Part shown: piece by piece, positions 1 through 9,727 of the stretch
How the letters are laid out: each line of letters opens with the position of its first letter
Numbering within the stretch: the stretch's first letter is position 1
Source: Nitrosomonas sp. Nm51
GTDB taxonomy: Bacteria > Pseudomonadota > Gammaproteobacteria > Burkholderiales > Nitrosomonadaceae
NCBI RefSeq assembly: GCF_900111165.1
Contig: NZ_FOGH01000024.1
Coordinates: 1 to 38,058 of the forward strand
Direction of reading: 5' to 3'
Length of the DNA stretch: 38,058 bases
Program-made: the position numbers and the translations under genes
The notes under the pieces: model-generated
What the model was told of the DNA's origin: nothing
The model's input: only the letters and a program-made list of their open reading frames with translations
The model's database searches: none

Positions 1-170
1 GCAGGGCAAGCCTGCCTTGTTTGCCAGCGGATTTTTCCTGCTCCAGTCTATTGACCAGGTCAACGGCGCTGAAGAAGCGCACTTTTTTATTATGATGCTG
101 AATGCCTGATGTGCCGATGGCAATAGCCAGGTGCGTTTTTCCGGTACCGGTGCCGCCAACCAGTACCCGG
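1..170 (-). pseudogene. istB: istB fragment (IS21-family transposition ATPase), internal piece
   Basis: Read on the minus strand from about 169 downward, the translation begins RVLVGGTGTGKTHLAIAIG and continues with VRFFSAVDLVNRLEQEKSAG. This is the Walker A region and following segment of IstB, the AAA+ ATPase that helps the IS21 transposase IstA. The normal N-terminal part of about 100 residues is missing. Immediately upstream the sequence changes to an integrase gene in a different reading frame, so this is a rearranged fragment, not an intact IS21. It runs off the left edge, so the C-terminus is unseen. The identification comes from the P-loop and the conserved segment after it. Confidence 0.75.
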
Positions 171-402
171 CCGCGATCATCTTCTTTGCTTCGCTGAGTC
201 GTTCCCGTGCTTCTGCAAGCGTGACGCCACGCTTGCCATACCGGCCTATCGTCAAGGTCTCCTGTCGACCGCTGATCGCGTAGTTGTATCTGAAGGAGAT
301 ACCTCCTGCTGGTGTCACCGCCACATAGAGTCCATCGCGGTCGTTCACTTTGTAGAGTTTGTCCTGGGGCTTCAAATTGCGCAGCTTGGTATCGGTCAGC
401 AT
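171..402 (-). pseudogene. P4-type tyrosine integrase, N-terminal arm-binding domain only
   Basis: The minus-strand ATG at 402-400 opens about 77 codons beginning MLTDTKLRNLKPQDKLYKV. They include DRDGLYVAVTPAGG, YNYAISGRQETLTIGRYG and VTLAEARERLSEAKKMIAAG. This is the DUF4102 arm-binding domain at the N-terminus of P4-type integrases. Homology stops abruptly near 170, where istB sequence begins out of frame; the integrase frame itself stays open to the window edge. The gene reads away from the 3' end of guaA, about 310 bp off. That is the usual layout of islands inserted at guaA. It has no catalytic domain here, so it cannot be an active recombinase. Confidence 0.8.
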
Positions 403-710
403 GATAAGGGGCTCCGTGGGGCCAAAAATACCATGATTTTTTATGGCATGGTAATTAGGTTATTTTTTGTTTTATATCAATGACTTGACTGATTTTAATA
501 CCATGAATGGCTTGGAAAACATGGCATGGTATTTTGTCAAAGCCCTGATCTTGAGGGCAACGATACCATGATTTATACCATGAAAAAAGTTTGCTTGGAG
601 GTGCCAGCCAGTGCCAGCAGATGCCAGACAAAAACGGGGGTAATCTATTTAATACAATAGGTTATGTGTTGTTTGATGCCTGCAGGTGCCAGCCAGTGCC
701 AGACGTGGAA
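403..710. repeat. Non-coding repeat cluster between integrase fragment and guaA
   Basis: No gene is seen here. The 7-mer TACCATG or its complement CATGGTA occurs six times: forward at 429, 499, 564 and 576; reverse at 447 and 525. The pair at 429-453 faces each other as an inverted repeat. An 18-base direct repeat, GGTGCCAGCCAGTGCCAG, occurs at 600-617 and 685-702, the second copy 8 bases from the guaA stop codon. Clustered short repeats next to a P4-type integrase gene and a guaA 3' end fit integrase arm sites or an operator region. That function is inferred; the repeats are directly visible. Confidence 0.7.
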
Positions 711-2273
711 TCATTCCCACTCAATCGTAGCCGGTGGCTTTCCCGAGATATCATACACGACCCGGTTGATGCCCCGGATTTCGTTAATGATGCGGCTCGA
801 GACCTTTCCGAGCAATGAATACGGCAATTCAGCCCAGTTGGCTGTCATGAAATCCAGTGTTTGCACTGCGCGCAAAGCGATTACATATTCATAGGTGCGG
901 CCATCTCCCATGACGCCAACCGATTTCACCGGTACAAAAACAGCAAACGCCTGAGAAGTTTTTTGATACCACCCGGAATGTTGCAGTTCTTCAATGAAAA
1001 TCTGGTCAGCATGCCTGAGTAACTCGGCATATTCATATTTCACTTCGCCAAGAATCCGCACCCCCAATCCCGGACCAGGAAAAGGATGGCGATTGACCAT
1101 ATCGCGCGGTAGCCCGAGTGCCAGACCGAGTTCGCGCACTTCATCCTTGAACAGTTCGCGCAACGGCTCAAGCAGTTTCAAATGAAGCGTTTCCGGCAAG
1201 CCGCCGACATTATGGTGCGATTTGATGGTGTTCGCTTTTTTGGTTTTTCCGCCTGCCGATTCAATCACATCGGGATAAATCGTACCCTGGGCCAGCCATT
1301 GCGCATCGGTTATTTTAGCTGCTTCAGCCTGGAAAACCTCGACAAATTCACGGCCGATGATGCGCCGTTTTTCTTCTGGATCGATAACACCTTTCAGACG
1401 TTCGAAAAAAATCCGGCTGGCGTCCACGTGAATCACTCTCACCGCGAGATGATTGGCGAATGTGTCCATGACCTGTCTGGCTTCGCTGGCGCGCAGCAGT
1501 CCGTTGTCCACGAACACGCATGTCAGTTGATCGCCAACTGCCTTGTGGATCAACGCCGCGGCAACCGAAGAATCCACCCCACCCGACAAACCCAGAATCA
1601 CGCCCGCATGCCCCACGGTCGCACGAATCCTGCTCACCGCTTCCTCGACATAATCGGGCATATTCCAGTCACGGCCAAGATTGCAGATATCATGCAAAAA
1701 ACGGTCAATGATCGCTTTTCCCTGTAGCGTGTGCGTCACTTCCGGATGAAACTGAATGCCATAAAAACGGCGTTGTTCGTCGGCCATCGCAGCAATCGGA
1801 GCTGCCGCATTAAACGCCATCATCTGAAAACCCGGCGGCAGCGTTTCGACTTTATCACCGTGGCTCATCCAGACATCCAGTATCTGTCGGTCCTGCGCAT
1901 CAATGCGATCCTGAATGTCTCTTAATAATGCCCCGCTACCTGTGGCTGTAATCTCGGCATACCCGAATTCACGGACAACCGCATTTTCAACGACGCCGCC
2001 AAGTTGAGCAGCCATCGCCTGCATGCCATAGCAGATTCCCAAAACGGGCACACCGAGTTCGAATACGACCTGCGGCACTCGTGGCGTTTCTATTTCAACC
2101 ACGGAAGCCGGTCCGCCTGACAAAATAATCCCATTGGGAGAAAACTGCTCTATAAATTCGTAAGTTACGTCATAAGGGTGCAACTCGCAATACACGCCCG
2201 CTTCACGTACACGGCGGGCAATCAACTGCGTATACTGGGAACCGAAGTCCAGAATGAGAATTTTCTGATGCAT
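711..2273 (-). CDS. guaA: GMP synthase (glutamine-hydrolysing)
   Basis: GuaA converts XMP to GMP using ATP and glutamine-derived ammonia, the last step of guanine nucleotide synthesis in the cytoplasm. The 520-residue product has the full family length. The N-terminal class I glutamine amidotransferase domain shows the nucleophile Cys81 in GICYGMQ and the His176/Glu178 pair in FHPEV. The ATP pyrophosphatase domain carries the P-loop LSGGVDSS (229-236). The C-terminal dimerisation domain ends in PPATIEWE. The gene starts 11 bp after the guaB stop, so the two form a guaBA operon. The 3' end (GAGTGGGAATGA at 711-722) is a known hotspot for island integration, and an integrase fragment lies just beyond it. 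Confidence 0.98.
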   Translation of the reverse strand: MHQKILILDFGSQYTQLIARRVREAGVYCELHPYDVTYEFIEQFSPNGIILSGGPASVVEIETPRVPQVVFELGVPVLGICYGMQAMAAQLGGVVENAVVREFGYAEITATGSGALLRDIQDRIDAQDRQILDVWMSHGDKVETLPPGFQMMAFNAAAPIAAMADEQRRFYGIQFHPEVTHTLQGKAIIDRFLHDICNLGRDWNMPDYVEEAVSRIRATVGHAGVILGLSGGVDSSVAAALIHKAVGDQLTCVFVDNGLLRASEARQVMDTFANHLAVRVIHVDASRIFFERLKGVIDPEEKRRIIGREFVEVFQAEAAKITDAQWLAQGTIYPDVIESAGGKTKKANTIKSHHNVGGLPETLHLKLLEPLRELFKDEVRELGLALGLPRDMVNRHPFPGPGLGVRILGEVKYEYAELLRHADQIFIEELQHSGWYQKTSQAFAVFVPVKSVGVMGDGRTYEYVIALRAVQTLDFMTANWAELPYSLLGKVSSRIINEIRGINRVVYDISGKPPATIEWE

Positions 2274-2284
2274 AAAAACCGGTT

Positions 2285-3814
<1,530 letters not shown>

Positions 3815-3870
3815 TCAACCATCAGACAGTATGTTTCTCAAATTATTACCGCTTAAATGCTTATTTTATG

Positions 3871-3884
3871 ACGGATTAATCCGT
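3871..3884. other. Perfect 14-bp palindrome between guaB and a divergent gene
   Basis: ACGGATTAATCCGT is a perfect palindrome in the 193-bp gap between the divergent starts of guaB (3751, minus) and the DUF4124 gene (3945, plus). Its position would suit an operator acting on either promoter. It does not match the PurR box that I know, so no regulator is proposed. Confidence 0.35.
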
Positions 3885-3944
3885 AATGAATATTGTCAAT
3901 GCCAGTCGTTTCATATGATTGACCCATCAATTTCTGGAGAAAAA

Positions 3945-4415
3945 ATGCGTTACCTAGTACTCATAGTATGGCTGTTGCCGCTCAGTTTGCCAGTATCGGC
4001 TCAACTCTACAAATGGATTGATGAGCATGGTAAAACCCAATACTCTGACCAGCCACCACCATCCGACAACGTCCAAAAAGAACAAAGAGTCAAGATTCAT
4101 GCATCACCCGCACCTGTATCCACTGTCAACACATCGGACAATACTGATACCGGCATGGCTGATGCTCTGACTGAGCAAAGGCTTGAATACGATAAACGCC
4201 GTCAGGAAAGACTGAAAAAAGATGCACAACAGAAAATAGCAGCAGCAGAAAATCAAAAAAAATGTGTTGACGCCCAGAGCAGATTAAGAGTATTTTTGGA
4301 ATCGCCCCGGTTACGCATCCCAGATGGCAAGGGTGGGCTGGTGTATGCTGACGACAATCTGCGCCAACAGAAAATTGATGAAACCAACGCGGCCATTAAA
4401 ACGTTTTGCGAGTAA
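3945..4415 (+). CDS. DUF4124-containing exported protein
   Basis: The start at 3945 is chosen because GGAGA sits at 3936-3940. The longer frame from 3768 would read through the intergenic region and has no signal peptide at its start. The 156-residue product begins MRYLVLIVWLLPLSLPVSA, a signal peptide, followed by the short DUF4124 motif LYKWIDEHGKTQYSDQPP. DUF4124 is a small domain at the N-terminus of many proteobacterial periplasmic proteins of unknown role. The remainder is charged, probably a coiled coil (about 70-110), with two Cys residues near the C-terminus. It lies 31 bp before the next gene and is probably co-transcribed with it. Confidence 0.8.
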   Translation: MRYLVLIVWLLPLSLPVSAQLYKWIDEHGKTQYSDQPPPSDNVQKEQRVKIHASPAPVSTVNTSDNTDTGMADALTEQRLEYDKRRQERLKKDAQQKIAAAENQKKCVDAQSRLRVFLESPRLRIPDGKGGLVYADDNLRQQKIDETNAAIKTFCE

Positions 4416-4446
4416 AATTCAGTTTACGGCAATTTTTTCATATTAA

Positions 4447-5142
4447 ATGCAGCACATCCGATTAAAAACAATTTTGATTTTTTTTCCTGTGTTGTTATTT
4501 GCCGGTTCTGTATCCAGCGATACAGCGCCGCAACCGCATCCCGATTCTCCAGCCATACCGGCTTCTAACGCGCAATTGCTAAATACGATTGCCGCGCTGG
4601 AGCAGCAAGCCGCAAAAGAAGCCGAAATGATCGCGGCTTTGAACGATCGTATTGCACGGCTGGAGCAAAAAATTGCCGCACTCAATTCTGCCGTCATGAA
4701 GCAGCATGAGTTGATTCAGACCATCCAAATTGAAGACGGCCCGGTTAATCAAGGCAGCGCTGCAAAAATCGACACGGCTGAGTCCAGCCAGAGCGCGGCG
4801 GGTTCGGCAGCAATATCTCCTTATCAAGAAAAAACCAGTTCGTTTTTCGATATAGAGTTTTGGCGGGCTTTCATTTCTCCCTTTACACCGTATTTGATAC
4901 CTGCCTCAGCTGGAATATTAGTTGCTCTTATTCTGTTACTTTCACTGCGCGTCATTACCACAAAACGCGGCAGAAAAACGGTATCCGGCGATGAAGAAGT
5001 ACCGGTATCTACATCCTCGGCCGCCGCCAGCCGTCAGAACCCTATCGCCACGAATGAAAAAAACGCAATGCTTGCGCAAAAACTGGCCGCATTACGAAGC
5101 GCTGTTGATCAGGGAAAGCAACGGCGGCAGAAGCAGGAATAA
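4447..5142 (+). CDS. Exported coiled-coil protein with one C-terminal membrane segment (unknown)
   Basis: I do not recognise this 231-residue protein. An N-terminal signal-like segment (5-22) is followed by a Pro-rich stretch (28-40) and a heptad-like coiled coil (about 44-94, with ALEQQ, ARLEQKIAAL). A low-complexity linker and a single strong transmembrane segment (about 149-170) come next, then a basic, Ser/Ala-rich tail of about 60 residues. The layout suggests an inner-membrane protein whose coiled coil reaches into the periplasm. It follows the DUF4124 gene by 31 bp and converges on the TolB-like gene with a 166-bp gap. No function can be assigned. Confidence 0.7.
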   Translation: MQHIRLKTILIFFPVLLFAGSVSSDTAPQPHPDSPAIPASNAQLLNTIAALEQQAAKEAEMIAALNDRIARLEQKIAALNSAVMKQHELIQTIQIEDGPVNQGSAAKIDTAESSQSAAGSAAISPYQEKTSSFFDIEFWRAFISPFTPYLIPASAGILVALILLLSLRVITTKRGRKTVSGDEEVPVSTSSAAASRQNPIATNEKNAMLAQKLAALRSAVDQGKQRRQKQE

Positions 5143-5308
5143 TGCGCCTGTAAGCAAATCCGGCTGCATGGACTGTAACGGTTACCGGCAGACTGTAAAA
5201 ACACGCTTCAATTCGCACTCCTTAATGACGCAGGACGTCATCAATTTTGCATTGCGTGCAATAGCGAGCTTTCCGATCTATCCGTCAACGGCCAGCCGAT
5301 TGTCACAA

Positions 5309-6427
5309 TTAATCCAGCGACAGGCTTTGCATCGCTTTTTCATGATTCCATTTGCCATGAAACAAATGGCCCTTCTTGGTTGGTACACGATCACTGGTCC
5401 AGGTCAGATAGTTACCGTCCGGCGTGAAAACGGGCAGGCCGTCAAATCCCGGCTTGTCGGTAACACGTACAGGCTCTTTTTCGCCGTCAACGTCTACGAT
5501 GTACAGTTCAAAATTGCGATGCCCGTGTATATTTGTCGAGAAAATAATATATGCGTTCGATGGATGGTAAAAAGGCGCCCACGACAGCGCGTTCAGATGC
5601 GTTATCTGTTTTTGGTCGGTGCCGTCAATATTCATGGTGAATACTTCGGCTTCTCTGCCGTTTGCAGAGAAACGCCGCCATACGATGCGTTTACCATCCG
5701 GGCTGAAAAACGGTCCGCCGTCATACACATTGGTATGAGTGAGTCGTTTCACATTTGAGCCGTCGGCCTCCATGATGTAAATATCGATCATCGAAGACGG
5801 ATCTTTCTTGAACAATTCGGCTTCTGTTTCAGTCAGTTTTTCCGTGTAGGCGCGGCGGTTGGATGCAAACGCTATATATCTGCCGTCTGGAGACCAGGAC
5901 GCCTCTGCATCGTAACCCAAGATGTTGGTCAGGTTTTTGATATTGTTTCCTTCCAAATCGGTTTCATAAATATCGTAATGTTCATCATAATCCCAGGCAT
6001 AAGACTTTCGTTCGCCCGATTTTCTGCGCTCCAGTTCCGCCGTCATTTTGCTTTTGGCGTCCGGATCTTCATGGGTTGAAGAGAACAGCACCTTGTTTTT
6101 CGAAGGATGAACCCAGGAACATGTCGTTTTACCGATACCGGGAGACACCCGTTGGATATTACCGCTTTCCAGATGCTTCAGATAAATTTGATAAAAGGGA
6201 TTCTCATCAGCCACTTCCGCCTGATAAACCATCCATTGCTGATCGGCACGGTAATACGCTTCACCCACGCGTTTTTCTTTTTCGGTATCCGATAGCACAA
6301 AATCCTCAGCAATAAAACCCGCCGCACTGGCGCTGGCGGAAATCAACGGTATCGCAATAAATAAAAATGGCAAACTCCATACCAGCAGGCCAGAAAATAA
6401 CTTCGAGATAAATAGTCTATTTCTCAT
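5309..6427 (-). CDS. TolB-like PD40 beta-propeller exported protein
   Basis: The 372-residue product starts with a long hydrophobic signal or anchor (about 8-36, ending SASASAAG). At least three clear PD40 (WD40-like) repeats follow: WSPDGRYIAFASNR (178-191), FSPDGKRIVWRR (241-252) and FTPDGNYLTWTSDR (334-347). Weaker strands between them, such as DIYETDLEG and EVFTMNIDG, complete a beta-propeller. TolB and similar periplasmic propellers use this fold for protein contacts. It is not in a tol-pal cluster and lacks the TolB N-terminal domain, so tolB itself is unlikely. A frame of 278 codons on the opposite strand is a shadow of this gene. Confidence 0.8.
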   Translation of the reverse strand: MRNRLFISKLFSGLLVWSLPFLFIAIPLISASASAAGFIAEDFVLSDTEKEKRVGEAYYRADQQWMVYQAEVADENPFYQIYLKHLESGNIQRVSPGIGKTTCSWVHPSKNKVLFSSTHEDPDAKSKMTAELERRKSGERKSYAWDYDEHYDIYETDLEGNNIKNLTNILGYDAEASWSPDGRYIAFASNRRAYTEKLTETEAELFKKDPSSMIDIYIMEADGSNVKRLTHTNVYDGGPFFSPDGKRIVWRRFSANGREAEVFTMNIDGTDQKQITHLNALSWAPFYHPSNAYIIFSTNIHGHRNFELYIVDVDGEKEPVRVTDKPGFDGLPVFTPDGNYLTWTSDRVPTKKGHLFHGKWNHEKAMQSLSLD

Positions 6428-6617
6428 TGATTCATTTAAATATGTTATAAAAAAGTAAACATTAACATATCATTCGCCTGAATTTGCAAACAATCGCAGG
6501 ATATTGGAATCAGAAGAAACTTAATATTTCTTGTATCGTTTAATCACCGGCCCCTCTTCCTCCCCCGGCAGGAACTTTTAAGTCCGTATCGATTCACACA
6601 AAAAACAAGGAGCAGCC

Positions 6618-7325
6618 ATGAATCAACAACAATCAAATGAAATTTTTCGCCGTAGCGACTGCCCGTGGGGCAAAAAAGCTGTGAAGCTACTTCAAGAAAG
6701 AGACATTGAATTTCAGGACCATATCTTTACATCTACAGCTGATGAAAATGCTTTTAAGGCGAAGTGGAATGTTGAAACAACACCGCAGATTTTCTTGAAC
6801 AGCGAGCGCATTGGCGGCTATACCGAACTGGCTGATTACTATGATATAGACACCGACGATTCTGATTCCGAAGAAACGTCCTACATTCCTGTTATTGCCG
6901 TATTCGGTATCGCACTGCTGATGGCGTTATCGACCGAAAGCATCATGTACAGCTTCATGGGCTATGCCTTATGTTTACTGGCGTGCCTGAAACTGATGGA
7001 TTTGAACAGCTTTGTCACGGGATTTAAAAAATACGATCTGATCACGCAGCGCATACCCGTTTATGGGAAAGTCTATCCTTTTGCCGAACTGATTGCCGGG
7101 CTTGGTTTTCTGACACCGCAGTATCTGCATATTACTGGATGGGTATCCTTGTTTGTTGGTATTGCCGGCGGCATCTCGGTTTTCAAAGCTGTGTATATCG
7201 ATAAAACCGACCTGAACTGCGCCTGTGTTGGCGGCAATTCAAACGTACCGCTAGGCATCGTCAGTTTTTCCGAAAATGCAATGATGGCGATTATGGGTGC
7301 CTGGGTGTTGTTGTTTGTTGTATAG
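6618..7325 (+). CDS. Glutaredoxin-MauE fusion, redox-associated membrane protein
   Basis: Residues 8-75 form a glutaredoxin-like domain with SDCPWGKK (Cys15) and the cis-Pro and glutathione-site segment TTPQIFLNSERIGGYTEL (54-71). The active site is CxxG, a monothiol form typical of this fused family. After an acidic linker (77-87) comes a MauE/DoxX-type membrane domain with about four TM helices (90-126, 152-190, 215-235). A CAC pair (Cys201, Cys203) lies in the loop before the last helix. MauE-like proteins pass electrons or help form disulfides across the inner membrane, so a thiol-relay role is likely. AAGGAG at 6607-6612 supports the start. The gene stands alone, with 190 bp before it and 177 bp after. 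Confidence 0.85.
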   Translation: MNQQQSNEIFRRSDCPWGKKAVKLLQERDIEFQDHIFTSTADENAFKAKWNVETTPQIFLNSERIGGYTELADYYDIDTDDSDSEETSYIPVIAVFGIALLMALSTESIMYSFMGYALCLLACLKLMDLNSFVTGFKKYDLITQRIPVYGKVYPFAELIAGLGFLTPQYLHITGWVSLFVGIAGGISVFKAVYIDKTDLNCACVGGNSNVPLGIVSFSENAMMAIMGAWVLLFVV

Positions 7326-7502
7326 AAACCAAAAAGACTTGTAAAAAAATCGATATTTGACGCAGCCGCCCTTGTACCGCAGAATAGAAGCAATGATTTA
7401 TTTTTTTCCAGTGTCAATCAATCTATACTGACAGGCAACGCTCGCACTCAACGCAAATAAATACAGCAATGCGCTGCAAGCGCGTGTAAACAAGGATACT
7501 TT

Positions 7503-9725
7503 ATGCTCACGACATTGCGCCGTTATCTTCTGACCAGACCTATTCTGAAACGTATGCGCAAAGCTTTACCGGGCATATCCGAAACTGAGCGTGAGGCGCT
7601 CGAAGCCGGTGATGTGTGGTGGGACGCAGAACTGTTTACCGGCAATCCAGACTGGTTAAAACTGATGCAGACGCCCCCTGCGCAGCTTTCGCAAGAAGAA
7701 CAGGCATTTCTGAATGGTCCGGTCGAAGAACTGTGCTGCATGTTGAATGACTGGGAAATAAACTGGAAACATAAAGATCTGCCGCCCGAGATCTGGGATT
7801 TCATCCGCACCCACCAGTTTTTTGCGATGATTATTCCGCGACAGTATGGCGGGCTCGGGTTTTCGGCCTACGCCAACTCACAGGTTATTCGTAAAATCGC
7901 CAGCCGCTCTGTGGTGGCGGCAGTTACAGTTATGGTGCCTAACTCGCTCGGTCCGGGTGAATTACTCATGGAATTTGGCACTAAGGCACAGCAGGACTAC
8001 TGGTTACCCAGGCTGGCAAACGGTACGGAAATCCCCTGCTTCGGACTTACCAGTCCGCAGGCAGGCTCGGATGCTTCTTCTATGGATGACAGTGGCGTCA
8101 TTTGCAGAGGCATTTTTGAAGGCGAAGAAATTATCGGCATCCGTCTGAACTGGCATAAGCGTTATATTACACTTGGACCCGTGGCAACCGTACTGGGCCT
8201 GGCTTTTAAACTGTATGATCCGGAACATCTGATTGGCGACCAGGAAACACTCGGCATTACGGTGGCATTGATCCCTACCAGGCTGGACGGTATTAATATC
8301 GGCCGCCGTCATCTGCCATGCTATCAAATGTTTCAGAATGGCCCCAATTGGGGTAAAGATGTATTTGTTCCGCTGGATTTCGTCATTGGCGGAACACAGC
8401 AGATCGGCCAGGGCTGGAAAATGCTGATGGAAGCGCTTGCCGCCGGGCGCGGGATATCACTTCCATCACTCGCAGCCGCTGCAACGGCCTTTTCAGCGCG
8501 CACCACAGGTGCTTACGCACGCATCAGACAGCAGTTTCATATTCCGATCGGCAAATTCGAGGGCGTACAGGCCCGCCTTGGCAAACTGGCTGCCAACGCT
8601 TATTTGCTTGATGCTGCGCGGCAATTAACTTGTGCCGGACTTGATCAGGGTTATAAGCTTGCCGTGATTTCCGCGATCATGAAAGCACATACGACGTACC
8701 GTATGCGCGACGCAGTTAATGACGCCATGGACGTGCATGCCGGCAAAGCCGTGATTGATGGTCCGTCCAACTACCTCGGTAATTTATACCGTGCAGTGCC
8801 TGTCGGCATCACGGTTGAAGGCGCAAATATTCTGACGCGCAACATGATTATCTTCGGACAAGGCGCTATCCGCTGCCACCCATGGCTGTTAAAGGAAATA
8901 CTGGCGCTGGAAGAACCGGATCAGAAAAAAGCGCTTGCTGAATTCGACAAGGCATTCTGGGGACATATTGGACACAGCTTTAAAACCTTTGGCCGCGCAT
9001 GGCTGCGCAGCTGGACAAAAGGGAAATATGCGCCTGTACCTTCCGCTCCCACCCGGCTATTGCCCTACTATAAACAATTAAGCCGCTACTCAGCTGCTTT
9101 TGCCCTGGTTGCCGATTTTGCCTTCTTGGTTCTGGGTGGAACATTAAAACGCAAGGAAATGCTATCAGCGCGTCTGGGCGATATTCTGTCGGAGCTTTAT
9201 TTTCTTTCCGCTGTGTTGAAGCGGTGGCAGGATGACGGTGAAAAAAACGAAGACCTGCCACTGGTTGAATACTGTGTACAGGAAAGTTTTACCGTTATTG
9301 AAAACCGGCTCGACGCTGTTTTCAAGAATCTGCCAAACCGGCCCATGGCCTGGCTGGCCCGTTTTATCACCCTGCCATTGGGCCCACATGCCTACGGCCC
9401 TTCGGACAATCTGATCAAGCAATGCGCAGAACTGTTGCTTGCACCAACCGCACAACGCGAACGCCTGACTGACGGCCTGCATACCGGCGATGAACACAGC
9501 GCCGTGTCGATTCTGGAAAAGGCCTTCAGAATGGTTGACGAAAACAGCCCGTTAACGGAAAAAATGAAAAACGCACGTATCTACAATATCGAACAGGCGC
9601 TCGAGCGCAACATTGTGTCAAATAGCGAAGCCGAAAAACTCAAAACGGCCGAAGAAACTGTTGCACAGGTGATTGCAGTGGATGATTTTGACGCCGGTGC
9701 ATTCGCGGAAATTCAAGAGGAATAG
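7503..9725 (+). CDS. fadE: Acyl-CoA dehydrogenase, FadE type
   Basis: This flavoprotein catalyses the first step of fatty acid beta-oxidation, acyl-CoA to trans-2-enoyl-CoA. At 740 residues it is the large FadE class rather than the 380-residue class. Family segments include IPRQYGGLGFS (111-121), CFGLTSPQAGSD (179-190, flavin/substrate loop) and IGQGWKMLMEALAAGRGISLP (301-321). The C-terminal half is the DUF1974 extension of FadE. The long N-terminal membrane helix of E. coli FadE is not evident here. It heads a tight operon, with the thiolase starting 2 bp after its stop. Confidence 0.92.
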   Translation: MLTTLRRYLLTRPILKRMRKALPGISETEREALEAGDVWWDAELFTGNPDWLKLMQTPPAQLSQEEQAFLNGPVEELCCMLNDWEINWKHKDLPPEIWDFIRTHQFFAMIIPRQYGGLGFSAYANSQVIRKIASRSVVAAVTVMVPNSLGPGELLMEFGTKAQQDYWLPRLANGTEIPCFGLTSPQAGSDASSMDDSGVICRGIFEGEEIIGIRLNWHKRYITLGPVATVLGLAFKLYDPEHLIGDQETLGITVALIPTRLDGINIGRRHLPCYQMFQNGPNWGKDVFVPLDFVIGGTQQIGQGWKMLMEALAAGRGISLPSLAAAATAFSARTTGAYARIRQQFHIPIGKFEGVQARLGKLAANAYLLDAARQLTCAGLDQGYKLAVISAIMKAHTTYRMRDAVNDAMDVHAGKAVIDGPSNYLGNLYRAVPVGITVEGANILTRNMIIFGQGAIRCHPWLLKEILALEEPDQKKALAEFDKAFWGHIGHSFKTFGRAWLRSWTKGKYAPVPSAPTRLLPYYKQLSRYSAAFALVADFAFLVLGGTLKRKEMLSARLGDILSELYFLSAVLKRWQDDGEKNEDLPLVEYCVQESFTVIENRLDAVFKNLPNRPMAWLARFITLPLGPHAYGPSDNLIKQCAELLLAPTAQRERLTDGLHTGDEHSAVSILEKAFRMVDENSPLTEKMKNARIYNIEQALERNIVSNSEAEKLKTAEETVAQVIAVDDFDAGAFAEIQEE

Positions 9726-9727
9726 CC

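Noticed and set aside
4922..5758. 278-codon plus-strand open frame
   Set aside because: It starts inside the coiled-coil protein gene and covers the TolB-like gene on the opposite strand. It has no family features, and the PD40 repeats show which strand is coding.
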